DNA from: Mycolicibacterium sp. TUM20985
GTDB taxonomy: Bacteria > Actinomycetota > Actinomycetes > Mycobacteriales > Mycobacteriaceae
NCBI RefSeq assembly: GCF_030295745.1
Contig: NZ_AP027291.1
Span: forward strand, 1,240,001-1,304,000
DNA length: 64,000 bases
Direction: 5' to 3'
Shown here: positions 1 to 8,958 of the stretch, piece by piece
Numbering within the stretch: position 1 is the first letter of the stretch
Layout of the letters: the number at the start of each line of letters is the position of its first letter
Program-made: the position numbers and the translations under genes
The notes under the pieces: generated by a model
Database searches by the model: none
What the model was told of the DNA's origin: nothing
What the model saw: only the letters and a program-made list of their open reading frames with translations

Positions 1-626
1 TCCTTCGCCATCCGCGAGGCCGACAGCGACATTCCCGCGATGGTGGCCGCGGTGGCATTGACCTCGTCGAGGAGCGAGTCGGCGGGCACGACGCGGGACA
101 CCAGGCCACTGCGATCGGCTTCCGCCGCGTCGATGGTCCGCCCGGTGAGGATGAGGTCCATCGCCTTCGCCTTGCCGATCGCGCGGGTGAGCCGCTGCGA
201 ACCGCCCATCCCCGGCAGCACGCCGAGCTTGATCTCGGGCTGGCCGAACTTCGCAGTGTCGGCGGCGATCAGGATGTCGCACATCATCGCCAGCTCGCAG
301 CCTCCGCCCAGCGCATAGCCCGCAACGGCCGCGATGGTCGGAGTGCGGGTGGCGGCGAACTTCGACCAGGTCGCGAAGAAGTCGGCCGCGAAGACGTCGG
401 CGAATGACAGGTCGGCCATCTCCTTGATGTCGGCGCCCGCGGCGAAGGCCTTCTCGTTGCCGGTGACGATGATGGCGCCGATCTCGGGGTCGTTGTCGAA
501 TTCAGCTGCTGCGCTGGTCAATTCGACCATCACCTGGCTGTTGAGGGCGTTCAGCGCCTTGGGCCGGTTCAAGGTGATGGTTCCGACGCGGCCCTCGCGC
601 GTCACCAGGATGGTCTCGTATGTCAT
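1..626 (-). CDS. echA8: Enoyl-CoA hydratase EchA8, C-terminus cut by window edge
   Basis: Crotonase-fold enoyl-CoA hydratase that hydrates trans-2-enoyl-CoA in beta-oxidation. The reading frame starts at ATG 626-624 ([19 protein letters not shown]) and runs off the left edge. Visible family marks are the [11 protein letters not shown] opening, the oxyanion-hole segment with AAGADI, and [15 protein letters not shown] with the first catalytic Glu region. It is the downstream partner of echA9. In the usual arrangement the two genes would overlap at ATGA, but here a 77-bp MIRU-type repeat ends exactly at this start codon and supplies a GGAG Shine-Dalgarno sequence 6 nt upstream. Identification is strong; the missing C-terminus cannot be judged. 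Confidence 0.93.
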   Translation of the reverse strand, partial: MTYETILVTREGRVGTITLNRPKALNALNSQVMVELTSAAAEFDNDPEIGAIIVTGNEKAFAAGADIKEMADLSFADVFAADFFATWSKFAATRTPTIAAVAGYALGGGCELAMMCDILIAADTAKFGQPEIKLGVLPGMGGSQRLTRAIGKAKAMDLILTGRTIDAAEADRSGLVSRVVPADSLLDEVNATAATIAGMSLSASRMAK

Positions 627-703
627 TGCTCGACTCCTTCTCGTTCCGGTCCTCGCTCGTGCCTCGCTGCGATCCTCACTCGTTGTCGTCTTCGGGAAGT
701 CAT
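627..703 (-). repeat. MIRU-type interspersed repeat, full 77-bp unit
   Basis: On the minus strand the unit begins with ATGAC (703-699) and ends just before the next ATGAC (626-622), an exact 77-bp period. It carries GGAGTCGAGC before the ATG, so it brings a ribosome-binding site and a start codon. An ATG inside it opens a 26-codon frame whose TGA overlaps the echA8 start. The same unit, 76 bp long, lies at 39419-39494. Size, ATGA boundaries and position between operon genes match the MIRU family known from the M. tuberculosis senX3-regX3 junction. Confidence 0.8.
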
Positions 704-1782
704 TGCTCGACTCCTTCTCGTTCCGGTCCTCGCTCGTTGTCGTCTTCGGGAAGTTCTAGGTCGGGGTCGGCTGATCGGAAGTACGCCTCGACGGCGTCCG
801 GTGAGCATGATTCCAGGGTGGCCGGCGACCACTTCGGATTGCGGTCCTTGTCGATGAGGAGGGCGCGGATGCCCTCCACAAGGTCATGCGACCGCAGGGC
901 TCCGCACGCCGTGCGGAACTCCTGGCGCAGAACGTCGTTCAACGTGTCCAGGTGTGCCGCCCGCCGGACCGCCTCCAGCGTGACCGCCAGGGCGATGGGC
1001 GATCGGCCGGCGATGTGGTTCGCGGCATCGATGGCGGGCCCCGCGTCGTGCGCGCGCAGTGCGGCGAGGACGTCGACGACGGTCGCGCCCGCGTAGCATT
1101 CGTCGATCCAACCCTGCTGTGCCAGAAGAGGACTCGCGGGCGGCTCAATTCCGTGTGTCTGAAGCGCCGCCTCGACGCCGTGCTCGACGATGGCGTTCTC
1201 GAACGCGTCGAGTGCGTCGTGGGGGACGAAGTGGTCGGCGAAGCCCATCGCGATCGCGTCCGCTCCGGAGAACGGCGCGCCGGTTAGCGCGGCATGCAGG
1301 CCGAGCCGCCCCGGCGCACGGGACAGCAGGTAGGTGCCACCGACGTCGGGAATGAAGCCGATGCCGACCTCGGGCATCCCCATCTTGGTGGTGTCGGTGA
1401 CGACGCGGACGCGGCCGTGCGACGCGACTCCGACACCGCCACCCATCACGATGCCGTCCATGATCGCCACGTAGGGCTTGGGATAGGCGGCGATGTAGGC
1501 GTCGAGGACGTATTCGTCGTGCCAGAACGACCGCGCCTCGGAGCCGTCGCCCTTGGCGCTGTGGTAGATCGCGATGACGTCACCGCCTGCGCACAAGCCG
1601 CGTTCGCCCGCACCCGTCAGCAGAACAGTGCGCACCGAGTCGTCGTGAGCCCAGTTCCTGAGAGCCTTCTCAAGCTCGGTGACCATGTCGTGGGTCAGCG
1701 AATTGATGGCCTTCGGCCTGTTCAGAGTGATGCGGCCGACGCCGTTCTCGACATTTACTAGGATGTCCTCGTTTCCTGCCAC
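700..1782 (-). CDS. echA9: 3-hydroxyisobutyryl-CoA hydrolase-type crotonase EchA9
   Basis: Crotonase-superfamily protein of 360 aa, of the 3-hydroxyisobutyryl-CoA hydrolase (valine catabolism) type: GLCAGGDV and [13 protein letters not shown] near the oxyanion hole, then the acidic [16 protein letters not shown] segment. I chose GTG 1782 because TAGATT lies 7 nt upstream, the leaderless pattern; a TTG at 1791 is the alternative. The last codons, from LELPEDDNE onward, are encoded by a MIRU-type repeat, and the TGA (702-700) overlaps an ATG in that repeat. The native C-terminus has therefore probably been replaced by repeat-encoded residues ([11 protein letters not shown]). Confidence 0.88.
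   Translation of the reverse strand: MAGNEDILVNVENGVGRITLNRPKAINSLTHDMVTELEKALRNWAHDDSVRTVLLTGAGERGLCAGGDVIAIYHSAKGDGSEARSFWHDEYVLDAYIAAYPKPYVAIMDGIVMGGGVGVASHGRVRVVTDTTKMGMPEVGIGFIPDVGGTYLLSRAPGRLGLHAALTGAPFSGADAIAMGFADHFVPHDALDAFENAIVEHGVEAALQTHGIEPPASPLLAQQGWIDECYAGATVVDVLAALRAHDAGPAIDAANHIAGRSPIALAVTLEAVRRAAHLDTLNDVLRQEFRTACGALRSHDLVEGIRALLIDKDRNPKWSPATLESCSPDAVEAYFRSADPDLELPEDDNERGPEREGVEQ
704..757 (-). repeat. MIRU-type repeat, shortened 54-bp unit
   Basis: This is a second, tandem unit directly upstream of the full one. It lacks 23 internal bases that the 77-bp unit has. It is read as the last codons of echA9. The full/short pair recalls the 77-bp and 53-bp MIRU variants described for M. 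tuberculosis complex strains. Confidence 0.7.
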
Positions 1783-1789
1783 GGCTTGC

Positions 1790-1795
1790 AATCTA
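1790..1795 (-). promoter_or_regulatory. -10 box, leaderless promoter of echA9
   Basis: TAGATT on the minus strand lies 7 nt before the GTG at 1782, with no Shine-Dalgarno between. Confidence 0.55.
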
Positions 1796-1953
1796 GATCG
1801 TCGCCCCAGGGGTAGGCGACACGGGTAACCTTTCTCAACGAGTTCACAGTTTCAGTGATGAGGCCGGGAACCGGTCCGCGTCGCCGCACGTTGACTCATT
1901 GTTCGTCAATGTTCGTCACCAGACGAGCCTTTAGCACACGAGAGGAACCGACG

Positions 1954-2802
1954 GTGCGCGAAAGCAGCAACCCGGTATTCCGTTCCCTGCCCAAGCAGCA
2001 GGGCGGATACGCCCAATTCGGTACCGGTGCCGCCGGCTACGGCGCGGCAGCGGTACAGGCTGATCCCTATGCGGCGCAGCCCTACACCGACCAGTCGAGC
2101 CAGGTCTCCCGGCCGCTGACCATCGACGACGTCGTCACAAAGACCGGAATCACGGTGGCCATCGTGGCCGCGGTCGGCGTGGTGTCGTACTTCCTGGTGT
2201 CGCAGAACCTCGGGCTGATGATGCCGTTCACGCTCATCGGTGGCCTTGGTGGCTTCGCGTTGGTGATGATCGCGACGTTCGGCCGCAAGCAGGACAACCC
2301 GGCCATCGTCCTGAGCTACGCCGCGCTCGAGGGCCTGTTCCTTGGGGCCGCGTCGTTCCTCTTCGCGAACGTGGTCTCTACGGGTGGCCCCGGGATGATC
2401 GCGCAGGCGATCTTCGGCACCATCGGTGTGTTCATCGGCATGCTGGTCGTCTACAAGACCGGTGCCATCCGCGTCACGCCGAAGTTCACGCGGATGCTCG
2501 TCGCCGCGCTGTTTGGCGTCATGGCGATCGCTCTGCTCAACTTCGTCCTCGCCATCTTCGGCGTCGGCGGCGGCGAGGGCTTCGGTTTGCGCAGCGGTGG
2601 CCCGTTGGCCATCATCTTCTCCTTGGTCTGCATCGGGCTGGCGGCGTTCATGTTCCTGATCGACTTCGACTCGGCTGACCAAATGGTCCGCGCCGGCGCC
2701 CCGTCGAAGGCCGCATGGGGCATCGCGCTCGGGCTGACCGTGACGTTGGTGTGGCTGTACCTCGAAATCCTGCGACTGCTCAGTTACTTCCAGAACGACT
2801 AG
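1954..2802 (+). CDS. Bax inhibitor-1/YccA family membrane protein
   Basis: Integral membrane protein of 282 aa corresponding to Rv1072. A soluble N-terminus of about 65 aa (VFRSLPKQQGGYAQFG, Gly/Ala/Tyr-rich) precedes roughly seven transmembrane helices, and the last helix pair holds the conserved Asp segment FLIDFDSAD. The family is linked to calcium leak and stress tolerance, but the substrate in mycobacteria is not known. GTG 1954 was chosen because GAGAGGAACC sits at the right distance; the frame is open to 1855, but the added residues look non-coding. A strong hairpin terminator follows. Confidence 0.88.
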   Translation: MRESSNPVFRSLPKQQGGYAQFGTGAAGYGAAAVQADPYAAQPYTDQSSQVSRPLTIDDVVTKTGITVAIVAAVGVVSYFLVSQNLGLMMPFTLIGGLGGFALVMIATFGRKQDNPAIVLSYAALEGLFLGAASFLFANVVSTGGPGMIAQAIFGTIGVFIGMLVVYKTGAIRVTPKFTRMLVAALFGVMAIALLNFVLAIFGVGGGEGFGLRSGGPLAIIFSLVCIGLAAFMFLIDFDSADQMVRAGAPSKAAWGIALGLTVTLVWLYLEILRLLSYFQND

Positions 2803-2817
2803 CAGTCCTACCCCGGG

Positions 2818-2857
2818 AAGCCCGTTCGCGAATTGCGAACGGGCTTTCTGCTGTTTT
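2818..2857 (+). terminator. Rho-independent terminator after the Bax inhibitor-1 gene
   Basis: A perfect 12-bp inverted repeat (AAGCCCGTTCGC, 5-nt loop, GCGAACGGGCTT) is followed by a T-rich run ending in TTTT. Confidence 0.85.
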
Positions 2858-2872
2858 GAGGCGTTCATTCAC

Positions 2873-2902
2873 AGTGCGCGATCCATCCCCAAATCGCGCG
2901 CT
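2873..2902. repeat. Short GC hairpin in front of the DUF559 gene
   Basis: AGTGCGCGAT and ATCGCGCGCT pair over 9 of 10 bases around a 10-nt loop. Together with the hairpin at 3781-3839 it brackets the DUF559/AbiEi-like gene. Confidence 0.45.
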
Positions 2903-2942
2903 GGCAATGGATTCGACGCGGACGCCGCTGCACCGTGAAGAG

Positions 2943-3809
2943 ATGAACGTCTACGGCGTGCCCTTCCTCGGGACGGAGGCGCTTGCCGCCGGCGCAGTCA
3001 ACAAGCATCAGCTGCGGACTCGCTATCGGTCCGTGTTCCCAGGCGTGTATGTGGAGCCCGACCTGGAGTTGACCCTCCAGCAGCGGGCGAAGGCGGCGTG
3101 GTTGTGGTCGGGCCGCGAAGCCGTGATCGCGGGGCTCGCCGCATCAGCGCTACACGGCGCCGAGTGGATCGACGGTCAGGCGCCCGTGGAGCTGATCTGG
3201 TCGAATGCGAGACCGCCGCAGGGTATTCGGACGCGACGTGACCGGCTCGCCGTGGGTGAGGTGATGTCATTGACGGGTATGCGTGTCACCACACCGGTGC
3301 GCACGGCCTTCGACTTGGGGCGATTGATCCGGGGCGATGAGGGCATCGAACGCCTCGACGCGCTGGGCCAGGTCGCGCGGTTTAGCGCCGCGGACGTCGA
3401 GGCGGTCGCCGATCGACATCGGGGGTCACCGGGTGCGCCACGATTGCGGCGAGCGCTCGAGGCGTACGACCCTGGCGCAGAATCACCCCGGGAGACGTGG
3501 TTGCGACTGCTGCTCGTTCGCGCCGGGTATCCGCGGCCGCGTACGCAGATCCCCGTCTGCGACGAGACGGGCAGGCCGATCTACTTCCTCGACATGGGGT
3601 GGGAAGACGTGAAGATCGCCGTCGAATACGACGGCGATCAACATCGTGAACGGCGGCGATGGGGTAAGGACATCGTGCGGTCCGAGTACTTGGCCCACCG
3701 GCGTTGGAGGCACATTCGCGTCGTGGCCGGCAACCGTCCCGCCGACGTGCTCAACAGAGTGCGTCGGGCCTGGGCCGCTAGTGTGCGCGGAGATCGCGAA
3801 ATCGCCTGA
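2943..3809 (+). CDS. DUF559 / AbiEi-like protein, copy 1
   Basis: Protein of 288 aa. The N-terminal half (GTEALAAGAVNKHQLRTRYR, then GVYVEP) resembles the winged-helix start of AbiEi-type proteins. The C-terminal third is a DUF559 domain of the Vsr-like nuclease fold, with candidate acidic residues at SPRETW (E184), FLDMGW (D217) and AVEYDGDQH (E228), and a closing WRHIRVV strand. No cognate toxin gene is adjacent. ATG 2943 gives a sensible N-terminus; an in-frame ATG lies 12 codons upstream. The gene is bracketed by hairpins, and its last codons form one arm of the downstream one. A second family member lies at 20009-20869. Function is unknown. Confidence 0.72.
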   Translation: MNVYGVPFLGTEALAAGAVNKHQLRTRYRSVFPGVYVEPDLELTLQQRAKAAWLWSGREAVIAGLAASALHGAEWIDGQAPVELIWSNARPPQGIRTRRDRLAVGEVMSLTGMRVTTPVRTAFDLGRLIRGDEGIERLDALGQVARFSAADVEAVADRHRGSPGAPRLRRALEAYDPGAESPRETWLRLLLVRAGYPRPRTQIPVCDETGRPIYFLDMGWEDVKIAVEYDGDQHRERRRWGKDIVRSEYLAHRRWRHIRVVAGNRPADVLNRVRRAWAASVRGDREIA

Positions 3810-3839
3810 AAAGGGCAGTCTCGCGATCTCCGCGCACAC
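3781..3839. terminator. Long hairpin between convergent genes (GTGTGCG family)
   Basis: A perfect 19-bp inverted repeat, 3781-3799 (GTGTGCGCGGAGATCGCGA) and 3821-3839, with a 21-nt loop. The left arm contains the last codons of the DUF559 gene. It lies between that gene and fadA3 and probably stops transcription from both sides. Related sequence occurs at 6125-6142 and 41515-41580. Confidence 0.65.
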
Positions 3840-3869
3840 CAGCGGCGGCTAGTGGCAGCTAGTGGGCAG

Positions 3870-5087
3870 CTAGCTCAGGCGCTCGATGATCATCGCCATG
3901 CCCTGGCCACCACCGACGCACATGGTCTCCAGGCCGAAGGTCTTGTCGTAGGTCGTCAGGTTGTTCAACAGCGTGGCCGTGATCCGGGCGCCGGTCATGC
4001 CGAACGGGTGACCGATGGCGATCGCGCCGCCGGACACGTTCAACCTGTCCTCGTCCATCCCGAGCGCGCGCGCCGAGCCCAGGACCTGAACGGCGAACGC
4101 CTCGTTGATCTCGTACAGGTCGATGTCGTCGATCGACATGCCCGCCTTGACCAGTGCCTTCTTGCACGCCTCGATGGGGCCGAGGCCCATGATCTCCGGC
4201 GAGAGGCCCGACACACCCGTCGACACGATGCGCGCCAGCGGCGTCAGGCCCAGCTCCTTGGCCTTCGTGTCGCTCATGATCACCACGGCGGCCGCACCGT
4301 CGTTCAGGGGACAGGCGTTGCCCGCGGTGATGGTGCCGTTCGGCCGGAACACCGGCTTGAGCTGGCTGATCTTCTCGTAGGTGGTACCGGCGCGCGGCCC
4401 GTCGTCCTTGGACACCACCGTGCCGTCGGGCAGCGTCACCGGCGCGATCTCGCGGTCGAAGAAGCCGCTGTTGATGGCCTCTTCGGCCTTGTTCTGGCTG
4501 CGGACGCCCCAGTGGTCCTGGTCCTCACGGCTGATGCCGGTGAACAGTGCGACGTTCTCGGCGGTCTGGCCCATCGCGATGTAGACGTCGGGCAGCAGGC
4601 CGTCCTCGCGGGGGTCGTGCCACTCGGTGCCGCCGAGCGCCGCCTGATCCGAGCGGGCCTGCGCATCGGAGAAGCTCGGGTTCTTGGCGTCGGGCCAGCC
4701 ATCGGCGCTGCCCTTCATGAAGCGCGACACCGTCTCGACGCCGGCGGAGATGAACGCGTCACCCTCGCCGGCCTTGATCGCGTGGAACGCCATCCGGGTG
4801 GTCTGCAGCGACGAGGAGCAGTAGCGGTTGACCGTGGTTCCGGGCATGAAGTCGTAGCCCAGCTCGACGGCCACCGCGCGCCCGACGTTGAAACCGGCCT
4901 CACCCGCCGGCTGGCCGCATCCCATCATCAGGTCGTCGATGTCGCGGGGATCCAGCGCGGGCACCTTGTCCAAGGCGGCACGCACCATCTGCGCGGCGAG
5001 GTCGTCGGGCCGCATGTCGACCAGAGACCCCTTGTTGGCACGCCCGATCGGCGATCTGGCGGTCGAAACGATGACGGCTTCGGGCAT
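3870..5087 (-). CDS. fadA3: Acetyl-CoA acetyltransferase (thiolase) FadA3
   Basis: Thiolase of 405 aa catalysing the thiolytic last step of beta-oxidation, syntenic with Rv1074c. The nucleophilic Cys is in NRYCSSSLQT (C90). The GHPFGMTGAR and CVGGGQGMAM motifs near the end hold the catalytic His and second Cys. Length is normal for the family. ATG 5087 has AAGGAG 7 nt upstream. It stands alone, convergent with the DUF559 gene and divided from it by a hairpin; short direct repeats of GGCAGCTAG overlap its stop region. Confidence 0.93.
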   Translation of the reverse strand: MPEAVIVSTARSPIGRANKGSLVDMRPDDLAAQMVRAALDKVPALDPRDIDDLMMGCGQPAGEAGFNVGRAVAVELGYDFMPGTTVNRYCSSSLQTTRMAFHAIKAGEGDAFISAGVETVSRFMKGSADGWPDAKNPSFSDAQARSDQAALGGTEWHDPREDGLLPDVYIAMGQTAENVALFTGISREDQDHWGVRSQNKAEEAINSGFFDREIAPVTLPDGTVVSKDDGPRAGTTYEKISQLKPVFRPNGTITAGNACPLNDGAAAVVIMSDTKAKELGLTPLARIVSTGVSGLSPEIMGLGPIEACKKALVKAGMSIDDIDLYEINEAFAVQVLGSARALGMDEDRLNVSGGAIAIGHPFGMTGARITATLLNNLTTYDKTFGLETMCVGGGQGMAMIIERLS

Positions 5088-5137
5088 GACGGACTCCTTG
5101 TTCGGTGGCGCGGGTGAGGCTGCAGGCTAGTGCGAAC

Positions 5138-6103
5138 CTAACCCGTCACCGAAGCGACGATGGGCGCGGGTACGCCCGTCGTACGGCGCCAGATCCGCGC
5201 GATCCCGCCGATGCGGGCCAGAACGGAGTCGTCGCCGCTGCGCGACTCGAGCGCCGGTTCGACGTCCGAGTCTGCCGACCACTCGCCGAGTTCTTTGCAC
5301 AGCGCGGGCAACAGCTGCTGGGCGGCGAGCGCATAGCCGGCCGCGGAGGGGTGGAACAAGTCGTCGGAGAAGAAGTTCTCCGGCACCTTCTGGAACTCCG
5401 GTGACAGGAGGGCCGAGAACGGCACGGGTACGCCGCCCGCCGCATGCACCTCGCTTGCCTGTGCGCGCGCCAGCCGCAATCCGATCGTGCGGGCGACCAG
5501 GCGCAACGGCTGCGGGATCGCGGTGATGACGCCGAAGTCGGGGCAGGTGCCCACCACGACGACGGCACCGCTGCCGCGGAGTCGGCTCACCGCAGCACCG
5601 ACGCGCCGTGCGGACGGCCCAATGCCGTTCACCGCCGTGACGTCGTTGGCGCCGATCATGACGACCGCGGCGTCGGGCGGCGGCCCCGCCACGAACATGG
5701 CGTCGATCTGCCCAGACAACCCCTTGGACGTCGCGCCGACGATCGCCTTCGTGCTCAACCGGATGCGTTTGCCGGACTCCTCCGCGAGCCCGCGCGCGAT
5801 CATCACCCCCGGCACCTCGTCGGCGTCGACGCAGCCGTATCCGGTCGCCGTCGAATCACCGAAGATCATCAAGTGGATGTCGAACGGCACGCCACGATGC
5901 CACTTCTGGCAGGGGCCGCCGCCTGGTGTGTAGATGCCGTCGGCCCGCGGTGGGACGTCCCACGACTTGGGAATGACCTGCCGGGCCTGGTCGGCCTGAT
6001 CGTGCAGCAGGTTGCGGGCTCCGACGTACACGGACCCCGTCGACGCGAGCGCGGCGGCGGCGGCCAGGGCGATGGTCGACCCACGCGGGACACGAATGAC
6101 CAC
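5138..6103 (-). CDS. SGNH/GDSL esterase, exported or membrane-anchored
   Basis: GDSL-type esterase of 321 aa matching Rv1075c. A hydrophobic N-terminal segment (TIALAAAAALASTGSVYVG) suggests export or a membrane anchor. The SGNH blocks are visible: FGDSTATGYG with Ser84, GANDV with the Asn oxyanion residue, and SDDLFHPS with Asp248 and His251 completing the triad. The acyl substrate is not predictable. It starts at GTG 6103, 6 nt after TAAACT. Confidence 0.87.
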   Translation of the reverse strand: MVIRVPRGSTIALAAAAALASTGSVYVGARNLLHDQADQARQVIPKSWDVPPRADGIYTPGGGPCQKWHRGVPFDIHLMIFGDSTATGYGCVDADEVPGVMIARGLAEESGKRIRLSTKAIVGATSKGLSGQIDAMFVAGPPPDAAVVMIGANDVTAVNGIGPSARRVGAAVSRLRGSGAVVVVGTCPDFGVITAIPQPLRLVARTIGLRLARAQASEVHAAGGVPVPFSALLSPEFQKVPENFFSDDLFHPSAAGYALAAQQLLPALCKELGEWSADSDVEPALESRSGDDSVLARIGGIARIWRRTTGVPAPIVASVTG

Positions 6104-6109
6104 GGCCCC

Positions 6110-6115
6110 AGTTTA
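6110..6115 (-). promoter_or_regulatory. -10 box, leaderless promoter of the SGNH esterase gene
   Basis: TAAACT (minus strand) ends 6 nt before the GTG at 6103; no Shine-Dalgarno is present. Confidence 0.55.
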
Positions 6116-6296
6116 ATGGCGACTTTCCGCGATCTCCGCGTGTGGTGAGCCCAGAAGCGTCACGGTGCGGTATCAAGTCCGGTACGACTTTGGATTCTTC
6201 GATTGTTGAACATTCACGAAGATGCCAAGCTAAGTTACCCAGTTGGCTGTAGACACTCGGTCAACGGGCACTACAACGGCGTAGGAAGTGGTGGCG

Positions 6297-7349
6297 ATGA
6301 CCGCACCCAGCAAGGTATCGGGGCCGTCGCGGTCCCCGATCGGCCCAGCTAGAGCCCATAAGCCGCGCCGATTCCCGGTAAGCGACGGGGCACCCGTCGA
6401 AGTCGTCGAAGACGGCCCGAGCATCGCCGGTCGCTTGTTTGCTCTCGGGGCAATGATGACCATCAAGCCAACTCTTGGGGTCGCCAGTCACATCCCGCAC
6501 ATGCCATGGCCCTTCGGGGTGGTCGACTTCGTGTCGCGCGTGCTGCGGCCCGCGCCGGGAACGATCCGCGCAACCATCGCGCTACCGAACTGCACCGCCC
6601 AGCTGGTCCGCGCGGCCGGCGTCCTGCCCGCCGACGGCAAACGCAGCGTGATCCTGTACCTGCACGGCGGAGCCTTCCTGACCTGCGGGGTGAACTCGCA
6701 CGGTCGCATGGTGACCGCGCTGTCAGGGTTCGCCGACAGCCCGGCGCTGGTGGTCAATTACCGCATGATTCCCAAGCATTCGATCGGTCAGGCGATCGAC
6801 GACTGCTATGACGCCTATCAGTGGTTGCGGCTCAAGGGTTACCAGCCCGACCAGATCGTGCTCGCGGGCGACTCAGCCGGTGGCTACCTGTCCCTCGCGC
6901 TCGCCGAGCGGTTGCAGCTCGACGGCGAACTGCCAGCCGCCGTCGTGACCATGTCGCCGCTGTTCGAGATCGACAACGAGAGCCGCGCCCAGCATCCCAA
7001 CATCGGGACCGACGCGATGTTCCCGGCGAAGGCCTTCGAGGCTCTCGTCGCGATCGTCGAAGCGGCAGCCAGGCGGCGGGTCGTCGACGGCGAGGCCGAG
7101 CAGGTGTACGAACCGCTCGACCACATCGAGAACGGGTTACCGCGGACGTTGATCCACGTGTCCGGCTCGGAGGTCCTGCTCAACGATGCGCGGAAGGCGG
7201 CCCACATGCTCGCCGCCGCGGGTGTTCCGGTCGAGGTGCACGTCTGGCCCGGCCAGATGCACGTCTTCCAGCTGGCGGCGCCCGCCGTGAAGGAGGCCAC
7301 GCGGTCGTTGAAGCAGATCGGCGACTACATCCGAGAGGTCACCTGGTAA
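6297..7349 (+). CDS. lipU: Alpha/beta hydrolase, hormone-sensitive-lipase family, LipU-like
   Basis: Carboxylesterase of 350 aa corresponding to Rv1076. The hormone-sensitive lipase marks are YLHGGAFLTCG (oxyanion HGG, about residue 123), GDSAGGYLSL with nucleophile Ser193, and the C-terminal MHVFQL with the catalytic His. It probably hydrolyses short acyl esters. ATG 6297 was chosen because AGGA at 6283 is well spaced for it; GTG codons at 6288 and 6291 are possible but too close. It reads toward cbs with a 29-bp gap. Confidence 0.86.
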   Translation: MTAPSKVSGPSRSPIGPARAHKPRRFPVSDGAPVEVVEDGPSIAGRLFALGAMMTIKPTLGVASHIPHMPWPFGVVDFVSRVLRPAPGTIRATIALPNCTAQLVRAAGVLPADGKRSVILYLHGGAFLTCGVNSHGRMVTALSGFADSPALVVNYRMIPKHSIGQAIDDCYDAYQWLRLKGYQPDQIVLAGDSAGGYLSLALAERLQLDGELPAAVVTMSPLFEIDNESRAQHPNIGTDAMFPAKAFEALVAIVEAAARRRVVDGEAEQVYEPLDHIENGLPRTLIHVSGSEVLLNDARKAAHMLAAAGVPVEVHVWPGQMHVFQLAAPAVKEATRSLKQIGDYIREVTW

Positions 7350-7378
7350 CCCGACCGCAGGCCTGACACGATGGAAGC

Positions 7379-8773
7379 ATGCGAATCGCGGGTCATGTCA
7401 GTGAGCTCATAGGCAATACACCTCTCGTCCGGTTGAACTCCGTTGTCCCCGAGGGCGCAGGCATGGTCGCGGCCAAGGTCGAGTACCTCAACCCTGGCGG
7501 CAGCTCCAAGGACCGCATCGCCATCAAGATGATCGACGCCGCGGAAGCCAGCGGACAGCTCAAGCCCGGTGGCACGATCGTCGAGCCGACGTCGGGCAAC
7601 ACGGGTGTCGGACTGGCGTTGGTGGCGCAGGAGCGCGGTTACAAGTGCGTATTCGTCTGTCCGGACAAGGTTAGCGAAGACAAGCGAAACGTGTTGCGCG
7701 CGTACGGCGCCGACGTCGTCGTGTCCCCGACGGCGGTGCCGCCCGACCATCCGGACAGCTACTACAGCGTGTCCGACCGCCTGGTGCGTGAGATCGACGG
7801 CGCCTGGAAGCCGGACCAGTACTCCAACCCGAACGGTCCGGCGAGCCACTACGAGACGACGGGCCCCGAGATCTGGGCGGACACCGACGGCAAGATCACC
7901 CACTTCGTCACCGGCGTTGGCACGGGCGGGACGATCACCGGTGCGGGGCGCTACCTCAAGGAGATGTCCGGCGGGGCGGTGAAAGTCATCGGCGCCGACC
8001 CGGAGGGGTCGGTGTACTCCGGGGGCACCGGACGGCCGTACCTCGTCGAGGGTGTTGGGGAGGACTTCTGGCCGTCGGCCTACGACCCGACCGTCAGCGA
8101 CGAGATCATCGCGGTGTCCGACGCCGACTCCTTCGAGATGACGCGACGCCTGGCCCGTGAGGAGGGCCTGCTCGTCGGCGGCTCGTGCGGCATGGCGACG
8201 GTGGCCGCGATCCGCGTGGCGGAGCGTGCCGGCCCGGACGCACTCGTCGTAGTTCTCCTTCCCGACGGCGGACGGGGTTATCTCTCGAAGATCTTCAGCG
8301 ACGCCTGGATGTCGTCCTATGGCTTCCTGCGCGACAGGCTCGACGGATCGATCGAGCAGTCCACCGTCGGAGACGTGTTGCGCCGCAAGTCCGGTGCGCT
8401 GCCCGACCTGGTCCACACCCACCCGTCCGAGACGGTCCGCGACGCGATCGGAATCCTGCGCGAGTACGGCGTCTCGCAAATGCCGGTGGTCGGCGCCGAA
8501 CCGCCCGTGATGGCAGGCGAAGTAGCGGGCAGCGTATCGGAACGAGAACTTCTGTCCGCCGTCTTCGAGGGCCGGGCAAAGCTCGCCGACGCCGTCTCCC
8601 AACACATGAGCCCCGCGCTGCCCCTGATCGGGGCCGGCGAACTGGTCAGCGCGGCGGAGAAGACGCTGCGCGAATGCGACGCCGTGATGGTCGTCGAAGA
8701 GGGCAAACCCGTTGGGGTGCTTACCCGTCACGACCTGCTGGGATTTCTCTCGGATGGCAGTACGCGCCGGTAG
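7379..8773 (+). CDS. cbs: Cystathionine beta-synthase
   Basis: PLP enzyme of 464 aa that condenses serine (or O-acetylserine) with homocysteine to cystathionine; orthologue of Rv1077. The N-terminal fold-II domain carries NPGGSSKDR with the PLP Lys44, TSGNTGVGLA for substrate binding, and GTGGTITG for phosphate binding. Two CBS domains follow from about residue 335 (VGDVLRRKSG; LADAVSQHMSP). Full length. It sits in one direction with metB 4.5 kb downstream; a block of membrane genes separates the two transsulfuration steps. Confidence 0.95.
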   Translation: MRIAGHVSELIGNTPLVRLNSVVPEGAGMVAAKVEYLNPGGSSKDRIAIKMIDAAEASGQLKPGGTIVEPTSGNTGVGLALVAQERGYKCVFVCPDKVSEDKRNVLRAYGADVVVSPTAVPPDHPDSYYSVSDRLVREIDGAWKPDQYSNPNGPASHYETTGPEIWADTDGKITHFVTGVGTGGTITGAGRYLKEMSGGAVKVIGADPEGSVYSGGTGRPYLVEGVGEDFWPSAYDPTVSDEIIAVSDADSFEMTRRLAREEGLLVGGSCGMATVAAIRVAERAGPDALVVVLLPDGGRGYLSKIFSDAWMSSYGFLRDRLDGSIEQSTVGDVLRRKSGALPDLVHTHPSETVRDAIGILREYGVSQMPVVGAEPPVMAGEVAGSVSERELLSAVFEGRAKLADAVSQHMSPALPLIGAGELVSAAEKTLRECDAVMVVEEGKPVGVLTRHDLLGFLSDGSTRR

Positions 8774-8910
8774 ACGCGTCACACCTCCGGCGGCGGGCGG
8801 CGGCACGTCCGCCGAAGACCGAAGCACCGGCAAGGATTGCGGGTTTGACGGGCCGTCACATGGGGTATCCCAGTTCGCTTTTTGGTCGTCTCTCCGAGCG
8901 TGTTCTCGGG

Positions 8911-8916
8911 TAGGGT
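8911..8916 (+). promoter_or_regulatory. Putative -10 box of the proline-rich membrane gene cluster
   Basis: TAGGGT about 43 nt before the CD225 start would leave a short leader with GGAAGG at 8947. No clear -35 is seen. Confidence 0.35.
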
Positions 8917-8958
8917 AACAGCGCTCAGACCCAGCAAACAGCTCACTGGAAGGCGTTC

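Noticed and set aside
7325..8833. Minus-strand open frame of 502 codons opposite cbs
   Set aside because: The cbs frame has every expected PLP and CBS-domain motif; the reverse frame has none.
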